Shown here one piece after another: positions 39,499 through 53,900 of a stretch of 64,000 nt of DNA (positions are counted from its first letter, which is position 1; every line of letters begins with the position of its first letter). Made by a program: the position numbers and the translations under genes. Under the pieces are notes generated by a model, which was not told the origin of the DNA, ran no database searches, and worked only from the letters and a program-made list of their open reading frames with translations. Source of the stretch: Amia ocellicauda. Lineage: Eukaryota > Chordata > Actinopteri > Amiiformes > Amiidae. Where the stretch lies: contig NC_089867.1 of assembly GCF_036373705.1 (NCBI RefSeq), positions 16,728,001 to 16,792,000 of the forward strand. Reading direction: 5' to 3'.

Positions 39499-42400
39499 CT
39501 TCTCAGCTGTATAGAGGTGTGTGTGTGTGTGAGAGAGAGAGGAGAGAGGGAGTCTGTGAGAGAGTGTGTTTGCATGTGTTAGAGAGTTATAGTATATGTG
39601 TGTAAGTGTCTGTCTCTCTGTTCTTCTTCTGGGTCTTAGCTTCAGATAGTTTTCTTAGGGGACCTGGGTATCAACTGGTGGGAACAGACAGCAACACGCC
39701 ACATGGGTGTTGTTCTCTCCTAACCACAGACTTTTCACCTCTGCGTTGCTGGTGCTGTAGCTAAGCCATCTCCCCACCCTCCTGCGTAGGCCGAGCAGAG
39801 CCCTGTGCTGTTGATAATCTGTGTTGCTCCATAGAGGTTGCTTCTGCCTCCAGTGTCCAGCCCCGTGACTTATGTAGGTATTTATTTCTTAATATATAAA
39901 ACGGTTCCCAGACTCTGCTGCAATGGCTTGGGAGCTCCTGACGTGTAATTGAAAAATCAGAAATGCTTCAGTTCTTCAACAGGAAGACAGAAAACAGATA
40001 AAATATTGCAATACTTGATCCGAAGAAAACAAAACGAAAATGGCACCAGATCATTATCTTTCCTGTTTAAGGGGGAACTGATTTGTGAAAGAACTGGTAT
40101 AAAAAAACTAGATCTAAACTTAAAATGGCAAGAATGTAATATCTGAGTGTTCATGGATGGGTCGTTGATTCCTCTTGTGTAATATGCCATTTAAACTACA
40201 TAAACTAATACAGAAATACTTTTCTGATCAGCGTGGTCACCCTAAGCAGGTATAAGATATTGGAACATCTTGACAGAACTCCCATTTCCTTTGCCCTGAT
40301 CAATAAAGCCTTTGACACCCACTGCTGTCCCGTTCAGAGAATCAATCTTAACTGTCGGAAACAGCCATGTTTGTATGGAGAACATCATTATTATTATTCT
40401 TTCTTGGCAGACACCCTTTTCCAGGGCACCCAGTAGGCATACAGTTCACACAATAAACAATTTAAGAAATTCAGAAGCGTGGTGATACAATCAATACAAA
40501 ATTACATTTAGGCAAGTAAAATGAATACAAAGTTACAGTATCACTTCAAGAACATCAAGAGACTCGTTGTGAAACCAGATGACAACACTACACAACACAA
40601 AATAAATTTGAGGGGGAAACTTTCAAGTTAACATCTATAATAGATCGATAGAGAGAAGTCATCATATTTTGACATGCTGACATATCCAGATAAACCAGAT
40701 AAGTAAAAGCGTACCTACCTCCTGAGGAAGAGACAGAGGCTGTCTTGGCTGGTTCCACTGCAGGGCAGCAGAGTAGAGTTTATTTCCGTGTGTGCGAGTG
40801 AGTGTATGTGTGACTCTGTGTGTAGGTGTTAGTGTGTTTCCACAGTCAGGCCTGAGCTTTGTGATGACAGATAAATGGTGGTGTAGTTTTGGCAGTTGTT
40901 GACTCACTCACACACAAATGTGATGAAACAGCAAGAGCAGGTTTGCGCTACTGATGCACAGTGATTGTAATAAGCGGTTGATAGTTATAACATTTTATCT
41001 TCCCTCACTCTGCTGCATGGGGTGCGCTTGAATATGTGTGTGTGTGAGAGAGTGTGAGTGTTGACCACATGACCCTACAGCTGGACACTCATAGAAGGCC
41101 ATGCAGTGTGGTTAAAACTGAGGCTCACACCAGGAAGCAGCATATGAAGGATGACCGCAAATGTCATGTGTCAGTGCTGACCTGTCCTCTCAGGCCTTAA
41201 GGACAACAATAAAAGCAGCAGGGCTTATTAAAGAGCCTCAAATACCAAACATATACCCTGTGGCACTATAAAAGTACAATAGAAAGAAGAGAAACGGAAA
41301 AAAGGAGTCTCATTTAGACTGCTGCTACAATCTGCATTTTTCTATTTTTTTGTGCAGCCTTGGGGAAAAAGGTGCATAGTGGGGCAATATGTGTTTGTGC
41401 GTTGTGTGTCAGTGTCTGTTTGTGTGTGAGAGTGTGCCTGTGTGCCTGTGATTCCCAGCTGTGTTTCATTGTACTCAGCAGCGTCTGCACTGGCTCTTTG
41501 GGGGTCTGTGTTCGCTGCTCACTGCTTCCTCTGGCTGTGTGGGATGGTCAGGGTCTGTGGCCGGCTGTCATTAACACCTCCAGCCCTCCTGTTCGGTTTC
41601 CTTACTCCTCTCCTCTCTTTGCACTTCACCTGCAGTGTAAGGGGTGCGGTTGCCTCACAAAGGGACCGGGGCGCTCTTGAGTTTGCAGCCGTTGCACAAA
41701 GTATATGGACAAGTGTCTGCACTGCAGTTGCTTCTCATGCACAGATACCACCCAACCCCCCCAGCCCTGCAGACTCTGCAACAAAGGGAAGAGTGAAGAG
41801 TACAGCTGAGTTGTGGTTACTGTCAAAACAGAAAGTACAAACAGAAGTAAAATACAGATGCCCGTCTTCGCACTCTCTCTCTCTCTTCTTCTCACCCTCC
41901 TCCCTTTGTCCCTACCCTTCCACAGATGCAGACATTTGTCGGTCAGAATTCAGGACATCACATGATACGGTTCAAAGCATGAAGGCCAAACCACACAGTT
42001 CCACACCACACGTTGAGCTCACTGCTCCACTGTGACAGTGTATATGTATGTGTGAGAGAGAAAGTGTTTGTGTGTGTGTGTGTTTCCATTAATGTGTGCA
42101 TTTCATTTACTTGTGTATGCTTGTGTAAACTTTTGAAGGCTTGTGTACGCATGTGTGCTTGCTTTTTTGTGCTTGTTTGTGTGTGTGTGGCTGGGGAGAT
42201 GATGGGTGGGAATGGGAGGTTTTGTATAGTGCTAGTGCTGTGTTAAAAGTGATAGACACCACCCTGTTGCCACTTGTCTGTGTGCTGAAAACGCTGCACA
42301 GCTTCCTGCAGAGCTCAGTGAATTATTCGTAAGAGCTCAAGCTAACCCCCCCCTCCCCATCCACTCATGCATGTTAAACTTGCATGGGTCTTAAATCTGT

Positions 42401-42770
42401 AGCTGTGTGTCTTACGTTTTCAGGCTTCTGTACAGAGATTAGTAATGTACCTTGCCATGAAAAGGGCCTATGTTATTATCTTACATGTAAAGTAAATTAG
42501 GTGTCTTGGTTCCCATTACTGCTTCATCTTGTGTCATAATTGTAACAACTATTACAGAAAAGGAAACTAAATTATAGCTGGTGGGGAAGGGACCCTTGTG
42601 CAACCTTGATTTTCTTCCTTCATGCCCTTTCTGGAGAATAGAGCAATGTCAATTGAAGCAGAAGCATAAACAAAACTAAAATAAAACACAATAAAAGTTT
42701 CTGTGGAAACTTTGCAGCACGGAATATGTTAAAATAACTAAAACAAAATAATAGCTTTGAAGGCTGAGAA
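39499..42770. other. Intergenic DNA between the plekhn1-like gene and ttll10
   Basis: Contains an L2-tail fragment (40388-40640), GT-rich tracts (41395-41460, 42040-42195) and no supported exon. Open frames at 41360-42035 are GT-repeat driven and have no family match. Confidence 0.5.
40388..40640. repeat. L2 3' tail fragment
   Basis: (ATT)n followed by CTTTCTTGGCAGACACCCTT and TTCCAGGGCACCC matches the L2 tail seen at 11264-11330, in the same orientation. Confidence 0.7.
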
Positions 42771-42772
42771 AC

Positions 42773-42778
42773 TTTATT
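42773..42778 (-). terminator. Poly(A) signal of ttll10
   Basis: A single AATAAA on the minus strand lies about 150 bases after the stop at 42927. Confidence 0.6.
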
Positions 42779-42926
42779 TTAGGTATAAAAAAAAGAAAGA
42801 AAAAGAAAAAAACGAAGCATCCGAAACTGTGCCTTTGCTGTGACACGGCCTTGACATCACAACTTTCTGTCTTTCACCACAGCAAGTGCAATGAATGATT
42901 TCTCAGCCTCAGGTGGCCAGTCAGGA

Positions 42927-45900
42927 TCACGACCCTCTATTTGTCGAAGCTTCTCCTTCTGGGTCGCCCTTGAGCGTGATCTCTGACCTCGGGGCAGCCG
43001 TTGGCATCTCCTGGTGTGCTTGGATCGTCTTGGGTGCTTGGTGTTGTGTGTGGAAGGCAGAGGCCTTGTTGAGGCGGGGGCCCAGGCAGGGCGAAGACTG
43101 GCTCAGCCTGGTGACTGAGGTTGGAAGCATCTGCCCGGGTGGCCTGCTGGCCCGCAGAGAAACATGCTTGGAAAGAGAGGTGATGGAGCTCTGGGTGGCT
43201 TCAGACCCTATGCCCAGATGCGGGAGTGGGGTGGGGTCCTGGACGGGCCAGACGCACTTGTTCAGCTTCAACTCCACCCTGTGCCTGGGCGTAGCTGTGA
43301 GTGGAGCACAGCTGCTCTCCATGACCCTCCATAGTGGACGCCTTGCGGACACTGGGGACACCACACTGCCCAGCCCTGCTGCCCCAACCCCTGAACCTGC
43401 TGCCCCAACTCCTGTCGAACCAGCTTCCCCCGTGGTGGCCCCCATCATCACCACCTGCTTTTGTTTGTTGTCAGGGGGCTTGTGCTGGGAGGGGGCCCCT
43501 TGTGCTTCACTCTTGGCCCTTGGTGCTGAGGTGAATGATGCCGTGCTCCTCCCCGGAAACCCCCGGCTGGGCTGTGGCCGCCCTGGGCTGCCCCGCTGTG
43601 CACCGTTGTACAGGAGCACGAAGTCCCCCTGCGAGTCCAGGGGCAGAAGGGTCTGGCTCCGGCGCTGCTTGTTAAACATCTCAATGGCCAAATCTGTGCA
43701 GGAGGATGAGAGGGCGGGGGGGCAAGACACACAGAATAGGGTTTTCAGTTTCCTTAAGTGTGGCAAATTCTAACAGCATTCACTTTATATGCTTTCTACT
43801 ATATTATTTACAATGAGGGAGCTGCGTTTTGGAAATATCATCTAATTGTGAAACAAAAAAGAAACTATTATTTAGAAAAGCTTTTACAGAAATAGTGAAT
43901 CAGGGACAAATCCAAGAAAATACACCAAATCTTAAAAATAGGAAAATTCAATATCTAAAGAACTTAGAACGAACACATCACATTTACAAACCACACCTAC
44001 ATCTTAATTCCCCCGCATTGGCCAGCCTTGTCAGACAGTTTGTTTCTTTTCCAGGTAATCCAGAACACATCAAGTGGATCAAGCACAAGTATTTTGATTT
44101 GGGGAAAAAAGCAAAATATTATTGGTGTGATAGATTGTACCCATGTCCACATCCAGGCACCCCATGAGAGGGAATGGGAGTTTGTGAGCAGAAAGGGGCG
44201 GCACAGCATCAACGTGCAACTTGTGGGAGATTCTCATGCAGATCTCAGGTCTGTCCATGATGAATACATTCTGAGGGAGAGTTATAATACCATAAGAAAC
44301 TTTACGAACGAGAGGAGGCCATTCAAGCCATTTTTAACTGAATCTGTATCCAGTGTGCTCCAGTTTACCTCTTCTAAAATTGTAGACCATTGTTTTAGAC
44401 TTGGTCCTTGTTTTTTTAAAGAATGCCTCAAAGCTAACCATATTGTGATCACAGTTTGCCATTGCTTCTCTAACTAGTGTCCCTCTGACTCTATTTTGGT
44501 CAATGCATGCGCTCTCCCATGTTGGTTCCCTGACAAATTGAGTTAGAAAGCAGTCATTTACCATATCAGCCATCTCTATTTCTGCTTCTGTAGTCCCAAC
44601 TGGGCTTTCCCACTCTATGTTTGGGAAATTGAAATCCTCCATTATAACAGCCACATCCTTGCTACATACAGTCCTGATTACATTGTACAATGCAACATCT
44701 TGCTGAATATCTAAGTTGGGTGGTCTGTAACACACTCCTACCACTAATCCTCCGGATCTTTCATTCAAAAGTTCAACCCACAGAGTTTTGTTACTAGGAT
44801 CTAATTTGAGTTCTTCTGCCTCAATGTAATTTCTGACATAAAATGCTACCCCACCCCCTCTTTGATTTTGCCTGTCCTTCCTAAACCGTGTGTATCCTTT
44901 CAACTTGTATTCATCCCCATCATTTTCTGTAAGCCATGTTTCTGTCACTCCTACGACATCATAGTCACACGCCAACACTATGGCTTCTAGGTCTAATATC
45001 TTGTTCCTTATACTCCTGGCATTGAGGTACAAACATTTCAGGACTTTCCTACTAGCAGTTTCCCTTGGTTTTCTTTCCTTAGTGGAACATCTCCCATTGT
45101 CAGAGCTCCCTGCCCCCCTGGTCCCTAGTTTAAAAGATTCTCAATTACTCTGCACATACTCTCTCCCAATGCATTTGCCCCCCTTCTGTTTAGATGTAGA
45201 CCGTCTGGTTTGTACAGGTCCCATCTATCCCAGAAGAAAGACCAATACTCCATAAATCTAAATCCCTCTTCCCTACACCAAGATTTCAACCACGTGTTAA
45301 ACTTTCTAATCTCTGCCCGTCTCCCTGGCCATGCACCTGGTACCGGAAGTATTTCGGAGAAAACTACCGTGGAGGTTCTGCTGTGTGATCACTGTGTGAT
45401 CTACGCCTCTAAGAATCGAGTCTCCTACTATAACTACCTCCCTCTTCTGGGGGGAGTGGGCACCATAGTGCTCTGGTGCTCAACTGCCCTCCTGTCACCC
45501 TCTGATCTGTCACTGTCCAACTCGGTGTCCAGCAGCTGGAACCTGTTGGGCATTTCTAGCTCCTGGGATGTTGCTAGGGGTTGTGCGTGCCCTTTTTTCT
45601 GGTTACGACCTACTGTAACCCAGCAGTTCTCTATGCTGTCCTGCTCTAAGGTCTCAACTCTCCTAGGTTTTGGCATGCACACCATCTCTCTCATGGGCTG
45701 ATTGACCAATTCCATTATTATTAATACAGCGCTGATCAGCAAGCCAAGTGTCGAGATCACAGGCTTTGATCTCTAGGACCTCAACATGCCGACAACGTTC
45801 ACAAATGAAATCTTCCTGTATCAGCTCATTCAGGAAGGCAATCATTCTACAAACCTGACGCTGTAGTGGCCACATGCTTCTAAATTTACATTTATTTATT

Positions 45901-48804
45901 TATTTATTTGTTTGTTTGTTTGTTTGTTTGTTTGTTTGTTTGTTTCTGTCCCCTAGTGAACTGCTTTACTTTTTGTTACCTGTTTCTCAATAGCAGCTTT
46001 AAGTACCTTTTGTCTAGCTGCCACCAATCCACACTTAGCTGGCTGCACCTGGCACAGGCAATTCCTGCTAGTCCTTGACTAAATCACCTTTCCTTCAATC
46101 TATTTACTTTCACCAACTCAGCAGCTGGACTGAATTGACTTAAATTAAGGCAAACTACAGACAAGATTAATGTCAATTAGGTTAAAGTTAAAACAAAATG
46201 AAGAATGCTAAGACTATCTGAAACTAGGAACACAACAAGATTGCTGCCCCTCACCTGTCCTGTGTCTGTCTTTGGCAACTTGTAAATACTCCTGTATTAT
46301 TTAATATCTTCTAAAACTTTCAACATACACCCCCAAGGGCATCATACTAGGTGACAGTGCGTACCCACTCTTACAATGGCTAATGACACCTTTTGCCACA
46401 GCAAACACTGATGCAGACAAAAGATTAAACCGTGCCGATGGAACAACCAGGAGCACAACTGAGCACTTAAATGTGGAGCCACAGCGAGCATGCAACATAA
46501 TTCTCGCATGTGTTGTCCTTCATAACATAGCTCAAACACGCAAAAGTTCCTCTCCATGATAGCAGGGGTGATCTTTCACAGCCCCAAGTGGATGGTCCTG
46601 ACATACCACTTGGCCCTGACAGTTAATGAGAGATGCTCTAGAGAAACTTTGTTAATGGTCCTTGAAATAATACATTAAAACAGTAAAACAGTTTTCAGAG
46701 AAATGGGAAGTTTTGTGTTTTTAGTTATTTTGTTATCCAGTGAGATGTTGAATTTTGTCTATGTTATTTCATGCATTACGTGCATGTATATGTGAAAAAA
46801 GTAACATAAAAACAGCCTTTTAGTCTAGTTTACTCATGCCTTTTTGGCCTAACAAATGCAAAACAGAGGCCTATTAAAATTTGTATTCTTTGATCTTGAT
46901 CTTGTGGTATCTGGATCAGAATGGTTCTATATGATAATTTTCTGAAAAACTGACTCAAAATCAGCAGGATTACTCTGATCCTGGATTGCATTGTGGTGTT
47001 TGGTTTATGTATACCCTTCATTGACTCTCATCTCTCTGTTTGTGAAGAGGGCCATACCAAATAAAAATAGACCTGAACTGAGAAATGCAGTGCAGGGCAG
47101 GAGTCTCACCTAGGGTCTCGGTGACCACGCAAGGCACCACTTCCCTCAGCACCTGGCAGTTGGTGTGCAGCGCCGGGTTGCAGTTCATCTCCAGCAGCCA
47201 CACCTAGCACAGGGCAAGAGTGTGTGAGCTGGACAGGCACTCTCACATCACCACCACAGCGCAGACACTCGGATACTGCACTTTGATGAGACCGATGAGG
47301 ATGGAACTATATCTTTACTATTATTAGTAGTAGTATTATAAGTAGTAATAGTAGCAATAGTAACAGTCGTGGAAATATTTTATTTTTTCAGTCCTTATAT
47401 TGATCACTTGGTGGTGCTGTTGCTGCAGTGTGGAAGACAATCTTAGTGCAACAGCTTATCATTTGTTTTGCATAGCCTTGACCAATTTCACACCTCAGGC
47501 AAGAGTTTTACTCAGTTGCTGTTGTGTACTTTAATATATATTTTATAGAGAGAGCGAGAGAGACAAAGTGTGTGTTAGTTATAAGACACTCACATACAAT
47601 TTGAGTCAAAAGTATGCGTAATAAATCATACACCGCTCAGCACTCTTTACAGCCCCCCCCCTCAGCCCAAATCGAGATCTTTTGGGACAGGGCTGTTTTA
47701 GGAGTAGCACAGAGGATAATTCATTATGACATTCTGTTTGCTATTGACAGTCTATTTGCATTTTCGCGCCTGTGGCCATGCAGAGCTGCTGAACACTGAC
47801 CTGCCGCCCACTGTCCCTGCACAGTGGGGCCAGACCTCAGTGGGTGTTCTGGAGGAGTGTGCTCTGCCCACAGTCTGCAGCGTCTCTATCTAGGTCAGTG
47901 GCTCTCGGCCCTGGTCCTGGGTTCCACCGTCCGTCTGGTTTTTGTACCAGCCGAGCTCTCCTGCTTGCTTAACTGAATTCCTAACTGAAGTAGTACTTTG
48001 GCTAGGCGCAGCACGGTTATTTAGAATTGAATAGCCTGGGGTTTCCAGACTGTGCCCAGGGTCAGCACCATGGCTGCTGCTGCTGCTGTTGATTGTTGTT
48101 TTTAATCATTTTGGTCGTCAAGGGCTTTTCTCCCATTGTCATCCCCCCCAAGTGTTTCTCTGTAAGGGTTTAGTGTGTGTGTGTGTAGAAGACGGTAGAA
48201 GGAGTGTTTCAGAGCTCACTGCATTATCATTCCTCTCTGTCCCTTGTACTCGTTTTTATTCTGATTAATTTGTCTGCTCTAGAAGTACCGTCTTGTTTGT
48301 ATGTGTGTGTGAGAGTGTATTTGGTGTGTGACTACCCCTGTATGTATGTTTTTGTCTTTTACCTTTTTGGATGCTGTGCAACTTAATGGAATGGAAAAAA
48401 AAAAAATCAATCTAGAAAAGTGATGCAACTCTTGGCAGTCGATTGCCCCCCCACCCCCAGGGGCTCAGTGTTCTCCCAGGGGCGGTTGTGTATCTGAGTT
48501 TCTGAGTGAGTTTCATAGAGAAACCCAGGGATTAGCCAGCACATTGCGCAGTGTGTGAGGTGAGACGTGCTACTGTGTGTGTGTGTGCGTGTGTATGGGC
48601 AGGTGGGCGGGGTTGCTAACATCTGGGCCTGTCACTCAGACCTTCTGAATGGGTGACTACTACAGTGTGTCAAAAGCCATCTGTAGGACAAGAGTGTTAG
48701 GAGTCCAGGTGGAGTTACTGGGATTATGGCTTTGCTGCGTACACACAAAACACACTGTCTCTGCTATACATGAATTCCTGCAAATATAGGAATCTCTCTG
48801 TCTC

Positions 48805-48850
<46 letters not shown>

Positions 48851-50006
48851 CAAGTGAGGATAGAAGAGGAAAGAGAAGAGACTCGCCTTAAAGTCTTCAT
48901 CGATCATGAAGTCGCAGCCAATCAGATCGAAGTAGCCAAGTCGGCACTCCAGTTTGGACTTGACTGCCAGGAAACACTGCGTCATGATCTGCTGCATGCG
49001 TTTCTGAATCGGAAAGAACAGAAAAATATATATTTACCAGAGAGAGAAAGAGAGAGAGAGAAACACATTCAGCTTTAGTTTCAGAACTACACTAACAACT
49101 AAACAAAACGGGGAAGGAATAAAATCACAGCCAAACAAGCATGCAGTGCAGGCAGATCACCTTGAGTCTCATAAGGAAGCATGGTAATACTGTAGTAAAT
49201 ACATAGTAAAACCATATAAAAATGCAAACACACAAGGTAAATTGCCACACATGCACATTTGCACCCCCCCCTCCTGCTGCCTGCCATCCTGAACCATTAT
49301 TTCAGCATCCAGTTCCCACTCAACTTTCCATTTTATTATTAATATTGTTTGAGAATTAAAAAAAGGAAAAAATAAGACGGTTTAAGCAGGTTACCCCAGC
49401 AACAAAGGTAAGAGCATCATCACTTCACCTGTTTGTCTTTATTTTCCCATCTCCCTCCCCCACATAGTGCCCCCCCATCCTGCTCTGGGACACCTGGCTT
49501 CCTGTGGAGACCCTCTCATGCCAATTAGGCCCTCCTGCCTCGCTCCCCTCGCACGCAACTCACCGCAAAAACAGTGCAGACCCAGTCCCGGGGGAGAGCC
49601 CTGGCAGCAGCAAACGTCTCATTAACGTAGCAGTTGAAACGCTCCATGGACCACACGGTCTCTTCCTTCAGCTCATTATACAGGGGGTGCTTCTTCTGCA
49701 TGTACTGGGAGGGGGAAGAGAGGAGAGGAGAGCGGGATGAAGTAATCAGGCTCTTCCAAGAAAAACCAGTGACTGAAGCATCCAATCTGCTCCCGGGACG
49801 TCCCAGAGCAAGGGCTCATAGCTCCTGTTTGAAATGGCTTTGTTAGTTTGCTTGCTTGTTTGTTTGTTTGTAACCTCACTTCATTGGCTGCCTAGGATAA
49901 AGGCCACAATATACTATTTGTTCTCTCCTCCGTGATTGGCCTTGTGTTATTACCATGAGCTTTGGTGTAGTGACATGATGCACTCTGTGGTGAAGGGCAC
50001 TTGACT

Positions 50007-50037
<31 letters not shown>

Positions 50038-50897
50038 TTTTTTTTTTAAATCACTCAATTGATTGACAGCAAGCCACTGCTTTGTACACAGTATTACAGA
50101 AACCAGTATTGCAGGAGCAGGGGTTACCCGGGGGGGTGCACGGTGCTCACTCTGTGTAGAGAGTTCGAGTTGCTCTAAGGGTCTGTATCGTCAGTGCACT
50201 GGGAGGCACTAGTGTATTATAGTCCCTGCTGTGGTGCAATACTACAGGAGAACTTTGAAATCTGTATTCATTCAGCATGATAATGGTGATAAAGATTATT
50301 GTTATTAATGGTCAAACTACTCCATTAATATTGTGACACGTTATTCAGTGCACATATTCAGTCGAAAACTGCTTATGTATGTTATGTGTTTTTTTTTTAT
50401 TTGTTATTTGTCCCATTCACACACTTTCTAGTCATGGTATAGTTTCTGTGTAATCAGGGCCTCCAGCCAAGTAAGACGTTATGCGGTGAGGTGAAGTACG
50501 CCCGGCGAGGCCTGATAAAGAGGTCTGGAGTAAGAATCTCTCACTTTCTCTTTTCATGAATTGTTCGTGTACTGTTAGAAGAACTAGATTAGGTAGGATT
50601 CTCGATTTAGTTTTATTACATTTTCTTGGTTCTGTGTGGCGACGGCGTGGTCCGCAGGGGTCAGGGCAATGTGAATATGGGGCTGGAAAAGCCCGAAGTC
50701 ACTCCGCAGGTAGTTTGAAGAGGGGCTTGAACTGATCTCGGTGGCAGAGAGGACAGTAAATGACAGGGTGAGTCTGTCGGCATGCAAGAGGCACACACTA
50801 AGAATGAATTTAAGGGAAAATGTAAGCTTTAACTGGATCTTGAAAGATTGAATTCAAAGAGAAATTCAAATGATAAGTTATAATTATAAAGTGTGTG

Positions 50898-50953
<56 letters not shown>

Positions 50954-53900
50954 ATTTCCCAGCCTGCACAAATTAACTTTTTCAGAAGAAGAATACAGAA
51001 AGTGAAGCATAAGCTGCAATTTCAAAGAGGGAACCGTGTATACAATTGAGGGATCAAACGATAATGCAAATTGACTGGGAAGTTTCTGAGGCTGTGATGA
51101 CCGCAGGAGGATATGTTATTGGGAGCGATGCTGATGAGAATTTCCAGTGTATCTTCCTTTGCTTTCTTGTAGTGATTTTGGCGAGTTAGAGAGAGAGAGA
51201 GGAACCTTGGATCTCTTGCAGCGTGTGACCCAGATCTGTCAGAGTGTGCAAATCAAAGGGACACAGAAATCAGCCAGCATCTCTGATAAGGTCCCACAGC
51301 TAGAACCGGCAGAATGTAATAGACACAAAGTGATTGCCATCATTCCAGGGGCTAGAGGCAGATCCCATAGAGCAGGTAGACACACACATATATACACTCA
51401 CCTAAAGGATTATTAGGAACACCTGTTCAATTTCTCATTAATGCAATTATCTAACCAACCAATCACATGGCAGTTGCTTCAATGCATTTAGGGGTGTGGT
51501 CCTGGTCAAGACAATCTCCTGAACTCCAAACTGAATGTCTCAATGGGAAAGAAAGGTGATTTAAGCAATTTTGAGCGTGGCATGGTTGTTGGTGCCAGAC
51601 GGGCTGGTCTGAGTATTTCACAATCTGCTCAGTTACTGGGATTTTCACGCACAACCATTTCTAGGGTTTACAAAGAATGGTGTGAAAAGGGAAAAACATC
51701 CAGTAACCGGCAGTCCTGTGGGCAAAAATGCCATGTTGATGCTAGAGGTCAGAGGAGAATGGGCCGACTGATTCAAGCTGATAGAAGAGCAACTTTGACT
51801 GAAATAACCACTCGTTACAACCGAGGTATGCAGCAAAGCATTTGTGAAGCCACAACACGTACAACCTTGAGGCGGATGGGCTACAACAGCAGAAGACCCC
51901 ACCGGGTACCACTCATCTCCACTACAAATAGGAAAAAGAGGCTACAATTTGCACAAGCTCACCAAAATTGGACAGTTGAAGACTGGAAAAATGTTGCCTG
52001 GTCTGATGAATCTCGATTTCTGTTGAGACATTCAGATGGTAGAGTCAGAATTTGGCGTAAACAGAATGAGAACATGGATCCATCATGCCTTGTTACCACT
52101 GTGCAGGCTGGTGGTGGTGGTGGTGGTGTAATGGTGTGGGGGATGTTTTCTTGGCACACTTTAGGCCCCTTAGTGCCAATTGGGCATCGTTTAAATGCCA
52201 CGGCCTACCTGAGCATTGTTTCTGACCATGTCCATCCCTTTATGACCACCATGTACCCATCCTCTGATGGCTACTTCCAGCAGGATAATGCACCATGTCA
52301 CAAAGGTCGAATCATTTCAAATTGGTTTCTTGAACATGACAATGAGTTCACTGTACTAAACTGGCCCCCACAGTCACCAGATCTCAACCCAATAGAGCAT
52401 CTTTGGGATGTGGTGGAACGGGAGCTTCGTGCCCTGGATGTGCATCCCACAAATCTCCATCAACTGCAAGATGCTATCCTATCAATATGGGCCAACATTT
52501 CTAAAGAATGCTTTCAGCACCTTGTTGAATCAATGCCACGTAGAATTAAGGCAGTTCTGAAGGCGAAAGGGGGTCAAACACAGTATTAGTATGGTGTTCC
52601 TAATAATCCTTTAGGTGAGTGTATATATAAAAAGAGAGAGCTAGAGATTGGGTGAAATAACTTAACCTTTTCAAGATGAAATGCTAGGTTTTAGTGCCTT
52701 TAATAGCTGTGACCAGGAGCTTATATGAGACAGCTTAGGGATGGGTGAATGTGTGTGTAAAAGACTGATAATGTCTGTTTGTGTGTTTCATTTTTTATTT
52801 TTTATTTGATATTCCTACGTTAGTTGGGCTTGGGTGTTTTAACTCTTAAGTTCAAGACTGGACCACATGCATCTGACCTCGAGGGTTCAGAACCACTCAA
52901 GGCGGGTCTGGGACTTGCAGGTAAAGCTCCCGTTCTTTTTTCTTTCACCCTCATGCCCCCCACCCAGCCCACTCTCACAATAACCTCACGGTGTGGCTGT
53001 GTGTGTGTGACACTGACCGGGCCCACTTGTTTCTGGACGATGCTCAGTGTGCCGTGTGGAGACTACATTTTTACAGTGCAACCTTGGTAACACCGCAGTA
53101 ATGCATAGAGAGGGAGGGTGGATGTAGCAAAGCGTGATGACACAAGGCAAAACGCACGCACATGGGGAAACCACATGGGGAAAAGCTGTCAAATCGCCAA
53201 GCCAGATGGACATCGGTAAACTTGATCATGCCGAACTTAAGGACTCAAACTTTCTTTAGTTTGTTTGTTTTCGAACCTCTTCAAGGCTGAATTGGTATTG
53301 TGAAAATGCAGTTGATTGTGTGAAGACATCAGGGTGTATAACGCTGTGGCAGGAGATGAAGGCGGTTCTTGTGACAGAGACAGGTGTCACTGTCTTTCCC
53401 TTTCTCTGCCTCTCTCCCTCTGTATTACTGTGCTTCCTGTTGAGCGAGCACTGTAGTGTTGGGCCTGGCTCTGTCTCTGCAGAGACCCCCAACCCCCAAA
53501 CCCACCCCCCCGGGGGCTCCTTCACACCACAACAGCAACAACAAAGACGAGAAAAACAGGACAAACACACAAACACATGAGACCCTCAGCACACAACAAA
53601 CGTTCTGCACAAACTTCACACACTACGTGCACACTACATACTGCACACACTACATGCTACACATTGGGCCCACACACTCCCTATATTAAACACGCCGCAA
53701 GCATTGCACACACTTGAGTCTCAATCGAAGTGAACCAACGCACAGAACAAGATCCGGCAGGCCAGGTTATATTGCTGCAAAGAAGAAGCACCTACCTGAT
53801 TGGTCAGGTGAGCTGAGAGGTCGGCCGAGTTGGGGTCGTAGGGGTCACAGGTCACCCTGACATAACCATGGCGAAAGAACACCATGTAAGGAGTAGTGCT

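Larger units (their letters stand above)
43850..46560 (+). mobile_element. Harbinger/PIF (HARBI1-like) element split by a LINE
   Basis: 44028-44265 encodes [20 protein letters not shown] then [14 protein letters not shown], and 46340-46555 encodes [19 protein letters not shown] then [15 protein letters not shown]. Both are HARBI1-family DDE transposase blocks in plus orientation. The LINE between them (about 44283-45895) interrupts the gene. The segment normally holding the catalytic glutamate (ERTFG-like) is missing. It lies in ttll10 intron 11. Confidence 0.8.

Noticed and set aside
41442..42035. 197-residue frame upstream of the ttll10 3' end
   Set aside because: Frequent Cys/Val/Ser from GT-rich DNA, no homology and no splice support.
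42895..43773. 292-residue plus-strand frame
   Set aside because: It is the antisense of ttll10 exon 12, which has the splice site and homology.
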